64,000 nt of DNA from Sphingobacteriales bacterium. Its GTDB lineage: Bacteria > Bacteroidota > Bacteroidia > Chitinophagales > UBA2359. The stretch is from positions 1,426,001 through 1,490,000 of the forward strand of contig CP064999.1 of the NCBI GenBank assembly GCA_016700115.1, read 5' to 3'. Below, one piece after another: positions 63,898 to 64,000 of this stretch; position 1 is the first letter of the stretch; every line of letters starts with the position of its first letter. Under the pieces are notes generated by a model that was not told the origin of the DNA, did not search any database, and saw nothing but the letters and a program-made list of their open reading frames with translations. Both the position numbers and the translations under genes were made by a program.

Positions 63898-64000
63898 GAG
63901 ATGTTGAATAAAGTTGAAGTAGTCAAACAATTGGGTATTTCGCAAATCTTGTTTAAGGTGAGGTGTCAGGTTTTCAGATTTCCCAAAGATCCGGAATTTA
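63898..64000. other. Right edge of the window
   Basis: 103 bases upstream of the BatE-like gene. No complete feature; any BatD/BatC homologue would start beyond the edge. Confidence 0.4.

Overview
The window comes from an uncultured-type member of the Bacteroidota, probably a Chitinophagales/Saprospirales-like lineage (lineage is inference). Support: several secreted proteins end in type IX secretion (T9SS) sorting domains with YPNP-type motifs, intergenic promoters fit the Bacteroidota consensus TTG-N18-20-TAnnTTTG, Shine-Dalgarno sequences are mostly absent, and several families typical of the phylum occur (DUF4294 protein, VIT/vWA proteins, BatE-like protein, FadL/OmpP1-like porin). No rRNA, tRNA or CRISPR array was seen.

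Layout. (1) 1-11861 is a long direct duplication of about 5.2 kb (1-5210 and 6663-11861), split by an intact IS3-family element (5240-6625). Each unit holds two T9SS-exported genes: a beta-propeller-like protein and a large metalloprotease/beta-helix protein. Damage is reciprocal: the propeller gene is open in copy 1 and frameshifted in copy 2, while the protease gene is broken twice in copy 1 and open in copy 2. A C7 tract sits just upstream of the protease start, and one extra C would give a much better signal peptide. (2) 11923-14010 is a T9SS-exported VIT/vWA protein. (3) 14180-18013 is a run of four NTF2/SnoaL-like genes interrupted by a decayed IS4-type element, divergent from an ECF sigma factor and a cupin-type putative anti-sigma partner (18162-19318). 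(4) 19540-44022 is mostly housekeeping and envelope genes: clpS, a membrane protein plus a phospholipase D-like protein, TPR and OmpP1-like proteins, coaX, a Kbp-like LysM protein, recR, an EEP-family hydrolase, rpoN, an M23 peptidase behind a long structured leader, an AmnD-like RidA protein, a broken TrpF-like gene, rpmA/rplU, a beta-CASP hydrolase, a second VIT/vWA protein and a DUF4294 protein. (5) 44321-49615 has a tonB-type gene followed by a repeat-dominated region: two palindromic hairpins, fourteen tandem units of about 242 bp that each carry a strong hairpin, and a 14 x 21 bp array. A sister 14 x 21 bp array lies in the opposite orientation at 25169-25462. (6) 49729-63897 is again envelope and exported functions: fasciclin, methyltransferase, rhodanese, dockerin-like protein, a lipoprotein with an internal repeat, L,D-transpeptidase, papain-like lipoprotein, BNR propeller, MazG-like, DCC-family, DUF1295 and BatE-like proteins.

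How the parts fit. Most non-housekeeping genes act at or beyond the cell envelope: peptidoglycan enzymes (M23, L,D-transpeptidase, LysM), TonB energy coupling, an outer-membrane porin, and T9SS or lipoprotein surface proteins. The accessory interest lies in the duplicated T9SS locus, the sigma factor/SnoaL cluster, and the three tandem-repeat arrays, each of which happens to have fourteen units.
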